The notes beneath the pieces are model-generated. The model saw nothing but the letters and a program-made list of their open reading frames with translations, ran no database searches and had not been told where the DNA came from. DNA of 64,000 bases from Craspedostauros australis (Eukaryota; Bacillariophyta; Bacillariophyceae; Mastogloiales; Achnanthaceae). The first letter of the stretch is position 1. Each line of letters begins with the position of its first letter. A program made the position numbers and the translations under genes. Where the stretch lies: NCBI GenBank assembly GCA_026770025.1, contig JAMXDE010000009.1, positions 1,401,001 through 1,465,000 of the forward strand. The letters are read 5' to 3'. This document shows positions 63,546 through 64,000 of the stretch, in pieces.

Positions 63546-64000
63546 CTACACAGCAGCCTCTTGCGGCAACGTCTCAACATCGACATCATCGGTAGATTCG
63601 TTGCCATGCCCGGTGCTGTTGTTCGCCCCCGCATTCTTGTAGTCGTCGTAGCAGCTTGCCACCAAGGCAACGCTGCAAAGGAACGACAGCCACGAGAAAT
63701 AATACAGGTTGCCGATGGCCGTCCCCGGTCCCTTCGGCGATGTGATGAAGGCAACACCGAAGGCATTCAAAAAGATGAGCAGAATCGCAAAGATGATCTC
63801 CAGCACGAATGGGGCCGTGGTGGTTGCCATCTTCATCCCGACAACGCCGAGAGAGAAGATTGTCGAGATCGCACCCACGGCGACACCGAACAGTGTCCGT
63901 CTGCAGAACAGGTCGCTTTCGGGATCTTCCCCGGAGCAATCCCTCTGCAGGATGTTGGCGGACGATCCCATGACAACCAAGGCGCACGCCAGCATGCCAC
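63546..64000 (-). CDS. Four-helix membrane protein, 5' end outside window
   Basis: The frame runs from the right edge of the window to a stop at 63,546; the first visible Met is at 63,995 but the frame is open beyond it. About 150 residues are seen, with four hydrophobic helices: the start (LACALVVMGSSA), GVAVGAISTIFSLGVVGMK, FVLEIIFAILLIFLNAFGVAF and YYFSWLSFLCSVALVAS. A loop CSGEDPESDLFCRR holds two Cys that could form a disulfide. The end is acidic, with EST-rich residues. The pattern recalls the tetraspan/claudin-like proteins found in many copies in heterokonts, but no family can be fixed. Confidence 0.7.
   Translation of the reverse strand, partial: GMLACALVVMGSSANILQRDCSGEDPESDLFCRRTLFGVAVGAISTIFSLGVVGMKMATTTAPFVLEIIFAILLIFLNAFGVAFITSPKGPGTAIGNLYYFSWLSFLCSVALVASCYDDYKNAGANNSTGHGNESTDDVDVETLPQEAAV

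Noticed and set aside
1-64000. CRISPR arrays, insertion sequences, rRNA genes or intact retrotransposons
   Set aside because: No spaced direct repeats, transposase, reverse transcriptase or rRNA core sequences were seen on either strand.

Overview
The window is nuclear DNA of a photosynthetic eukaryote, most likely a heterokont (stramenopile) alga such as a diatom or a close relative. It has dense, mostly single-copy genes on both strands and spliceosomal introns with GTGAGT/GTACGT donors and CAG acceptors. There is a cytosolic ribosomal protein gene. Several precursors carry the two-part plastid leader with a Phe after the signal-peptide cleavage site, as in ASAFAP at 56,380. Betaine-lipid synthase and a GT48 beta-1,3-glucan synthase fit the same group. 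This placement is inferred from gene content; no taxon was identified by search. I found no prokaryotic operons, CRISPR array, rRNA, tRNA or intact transposon.

Layout. 1-876: end of a Cys-rich membrane protein. 1.6-5.0 kb: a bromodomain-PWWP chromatin protein with a histone-H1-like tail. 5.2-6.8 kb (-): a fused beta-alpha cobalt-type nitrile hydratase. 7.4-8.6 kb: Pelota. 8.7-9.7 kb (-): three-exon dephospho-CoA kinase. 10.4-14.6 kb: bestrophin-like channel with a very long repeat-bearing acidic tail. 14.8-16.1 kb (-): DPH7. 16.5-17.5 kb (-): OMA1-like M48 protease. 18.3-20.8 kb: ankyrin-PP2C phosphatase. 21.5-23.7 kb (-) and 26.0-27.7 kb (+): betaine-lipid synthase and, divergent from it, an unusual multidomain membrane protein. 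29.1-32.9 kb: exocyst Sec15. 33.2-34.1 kb (-): plastid-type phosphoglycolate-phosphatase-like HAD enzyme. 35.6-42.9 kb: four-exon beta-1,3-glucan synthase. 43.2-44.8 kb (-): PhyH dioxygenase. 44.9-46.8 kb: a decayed gene of unknown family. 47.7-48.1 kb (-): small zinc-finger protein. 49.1-50.9 kb: MAP65/PRC1. 51.6-53.0 kb: two-exon protein with a conserved C-terminal motif. 54.1-54.7 kb: secreted ShKT protein. 56.0-56.4 kb (-): small thylakoid-lumen-type protein. 57.4-57.9 kb (-): spliced 60-residue membrane protein. 58.4-59.0 kb: plastid-lumen-type protein. 59.7-60.7 kb (-): ribosomal protein eL27. 61.8-62.9 kb: GtrA-like membrane protein. 63.5 kb to the end (-): a truncated four-helix membrane protein.

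Genes that may work together are scattered, not in operons. Carbon handling: bestrophin (possible bicarbonate channel), phosphoglycolate phosphatase, glucan synthase and the lumen proteins. Translation quality: Pelota, DPH7 and eL27. Membrane lipid: BTA1 and its divergent neighbour. The most unusual items are the fused nitrile hydratase, the bestrophin tail, the BTA1-neighbour protein, the decayed multi-frame gene at 45-46.8 kb and an approximately 75-nt intergenic hairpin at 55.5 kb. Exon joins were made by hand from reading frame and splice signals and need transcript support.
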